Assembly: GCA_003644265.1 (NCBI GenBank)
Contig: QNBX01000115.1
Coordinates: 1 to 14,667 of the forward strand
From: Planctomycetota bacterium
Lineage (GTDB): Bacteria; Planctomycetota; B15-G4
Direction of reading: 5' to 3'
Length of the DNA stretch: 14,667 bases
Part shown: positions 14,601 to 14,667 of the stretch, piece after piece
Position numbering within the stretch: position 1 is the stretch's first letter
How the letters are laid out: each line of letters opens with the position of its first letter
Translations under genes and position numbers: made by a program
The notes under the pieces: model-generated
Told to the model about the DNA's origin: nothing
Database searches by the model: none
Seen by the model: only the letters and a program-made list of their open reading frames with translations

Positions 14601-14667
14601 GCGCGCGCAAGCTCTGGTCGCCCGCGCAGGCCGACTCGAGGAACGCCTCGCGCTCGTCGGCCGGCAG
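11629..14667 (-). CDS. Membrane Ser/Thr protein kinase with C-terminal TPR array (5' end outside window)
   Basis: The frame runs from the right edge to the stop at 11629: 1012 visible residues, numbered here from the edge. The codons before TTG 14610 encode LPADEREAFLESACAGDQS, a segment typical of these kinases near their N-terminus, so the true start lies beyond 14667. The kinase domain spans about 72-360: GEGGFG loop (81-86), K104 in VALK, HRDIKPGN with catalytic D197, DFG with D218, and the activation-segment motif GTPASMSPEQ (usually GTPAYMSPEQ). A basic stretch (RVRKLARRHR) precedes one membrane helix at about 381-404, so the kinase is cytosolic and the rest periplasmic. An Ala/Glu-rich coiled coil follows (about 405-470), then about twelve kinesin-light-chain-type TPRs of 42 residues with LGPDD-x2-TL linkers. 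It probably senses a periplasmic protein partner and phosphorylates cytosolic targets. The linker before the kinase holds a duplicated seven-residue unit, SAHSEAV/SAHSEAE. Confidence 0.92.
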   Translation of the reverse strand: MPADEREAFLESACAGDQSLRARVAALLSAHSEAVSAHSEAELRMGEPPALRPPERSAQGSGSVLGPGDQVGPYRLEAVLGEGGFGTVFRASQELPVRRDVALKLLKPGMDSADVLARFEVERQTLALMDHPHIARVLDAGSTPAGQPYVAMELVDGQPITDVCEQRGLSVDQRLALFERVCRAIQHAHAKGVIHRDIKPGNVLVTEVDGRLEPKLIDFGVAKAVRGSLAGEQTLTLAGHVVGTPASMSPEQVEGRADIDIRTDVYSLGVLLYELLAGCPPFDLTQVGLAELCRLVREVDPPRPGERVARGTAGSSAVRAVPSDVDWIVMRCLEKSPGRRYATAWDLAQDVERFAAGLPVEAAPPSALYRVRKLARRHRAASLAAGVALLALIVGLTGLITGLLEAGRANQALERSLLETQAEAQRAREAQALAAHEAAAAREAETLAAASAELARSQAEVARSVLAFVTDDLLSAAAPSAHAGRGRDVMLSDALAVAAGRLETGAAAGRFGEAPLVEAGVRHALGATLAALGAYADAEDQLRRALSLRREQLGPDDVDTLDSALELADAISGHSSHAEALSLVQDAHTRLLATRGPGAVETLVAQISLAMLLWDDGERSRGLELADGAAAGLAEALGPEHAATLQARMALALFLQASGYAPQAEALLRDVLAARERSLGPDDPATLATQLNLANLLRGAGRLVEAEGYYEAALRGYREVMGPAHADALMAGQGLGRLWIERGRLAQAERLLGELLDTARSSLDANHPLSLELSSALGRALEQQGRGLEALVLYRQAYDGGRSSLGPDNPFTLERGKELSSALYGTGQFDEALALMLELLAAEREVLGELHAATLKSRMNLAIVLLSMQRPDEAEQHMRAAFEGQRASQGADAIDTLEVQSNLAGLLLERGRFEQALELCEDALPRLERLLPGDALALLVLRLRRGVALTHSGRLPEAEVELLAVHERLASTWPGTSFAADVLQRLVELYQTWERPEPAAEWAQKLAATSAG
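14544..14585. repeat. Perfect 21-bp tandem duplication in the kinase gene
   Basis: Bases 14544-14564 and 14565-14585 are identical, 21 of 21, and directly adjacent. On the minus strand they encode the doubled heptapeptide SAHSEAV/SAHSEAE in the linker just before the kinase domain. Identity at synonymous positions indicates a recent duplication rather than an old protein repeat. The reading frame is kept. Confidence 0.9.

Noticed and set aside
14608..14610. TTG at 14610 as the start of the kinase gene
   Set aside because: The frame continues to the window edge and encodes a segment (ADEREAFLESACAGD) typical of the N-terminal region of these kinases, so the start is outside the window.

Overview
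The window is very GC-rich, densely coding DNA from a Gram-negative-type bacterium, most likely a planctomycete (Planctomycetota). The grounds are the combination of a DUF1080 (3-keto-disaccharide hydrolase family) lipoprotein, a very large Ser/Thr kinase joined to kinesin-light-chain-type TPRs, and a TMTC-like membrane glycosyltransferase with a long TPR tail. Each of these also occurs elsewhere (Acidobacteriota, Myxococcota), so the phylum is an inference. No RNA gene, CRISPR array, insertion sequence or prophage gene is visible.

Layout, left to right. (1) 1-663, minus: the first 221 residues of an exported SurA/PpiC-like chaperone or prolyl isomerase, running off the left edge. (2) 664-1034: a divergent non-coding stretch rich in inverted repeats. 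(3) 1035-4804, plus: two overlapping genes (ATGA), a carboxymuconolactone-decarboxylase-family protein and a 1037-residue TMTC-like GT-C membrane protein with TPRs. (4) 4801-4856: eight heptanucleotide repeats beginning in the stop codon of that gene, at a convergent junction. (5) 8457-4882, minus: a three-gene acyl-CoA carboxylase operon in the order carboxyltransferase, biotin carboxylase, biotin carrier, most like propionyl-CoA carboxylase. Its alpha subunit is split into two genes joined by a TTGA overlap. (6) 8690-11249, plus: an exported M28 zinc peptidase followed after 22 bp by a DUF1080 lipoprotein. (7) 11250-11628: a convergent non-coding region with several hairpins. (8) 14667-11629, minus: a Ser/Thr kinase-TPR receptor whose N-terminus lies beyond the right edge.

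The genes form separate transcription units rather than one pathway. The carboxylase is cytosolic and would make methylmalonyl-CoA from propionyl-CoA or malonyl-CoA from acetyl-CoA. The other recognisable products, apart from the CMD-family protein, are membrane, secreted or lipoprotein factors: export chaperone, GT-C transferase, peptidase, glycan-cleaving lipoprotein, receptor kinase.

I do not see an obviously new defence, mobile or biosynthetic system. The points most worth checking are the split alpha subunit, the alternative RNA helices upstream of the CMD-TMTC pair, the heptamer array, the Met-Ala-Pro mini-ORF overlapping the peptidase start, and the perfect 21-bp duplication in the kinase gene.
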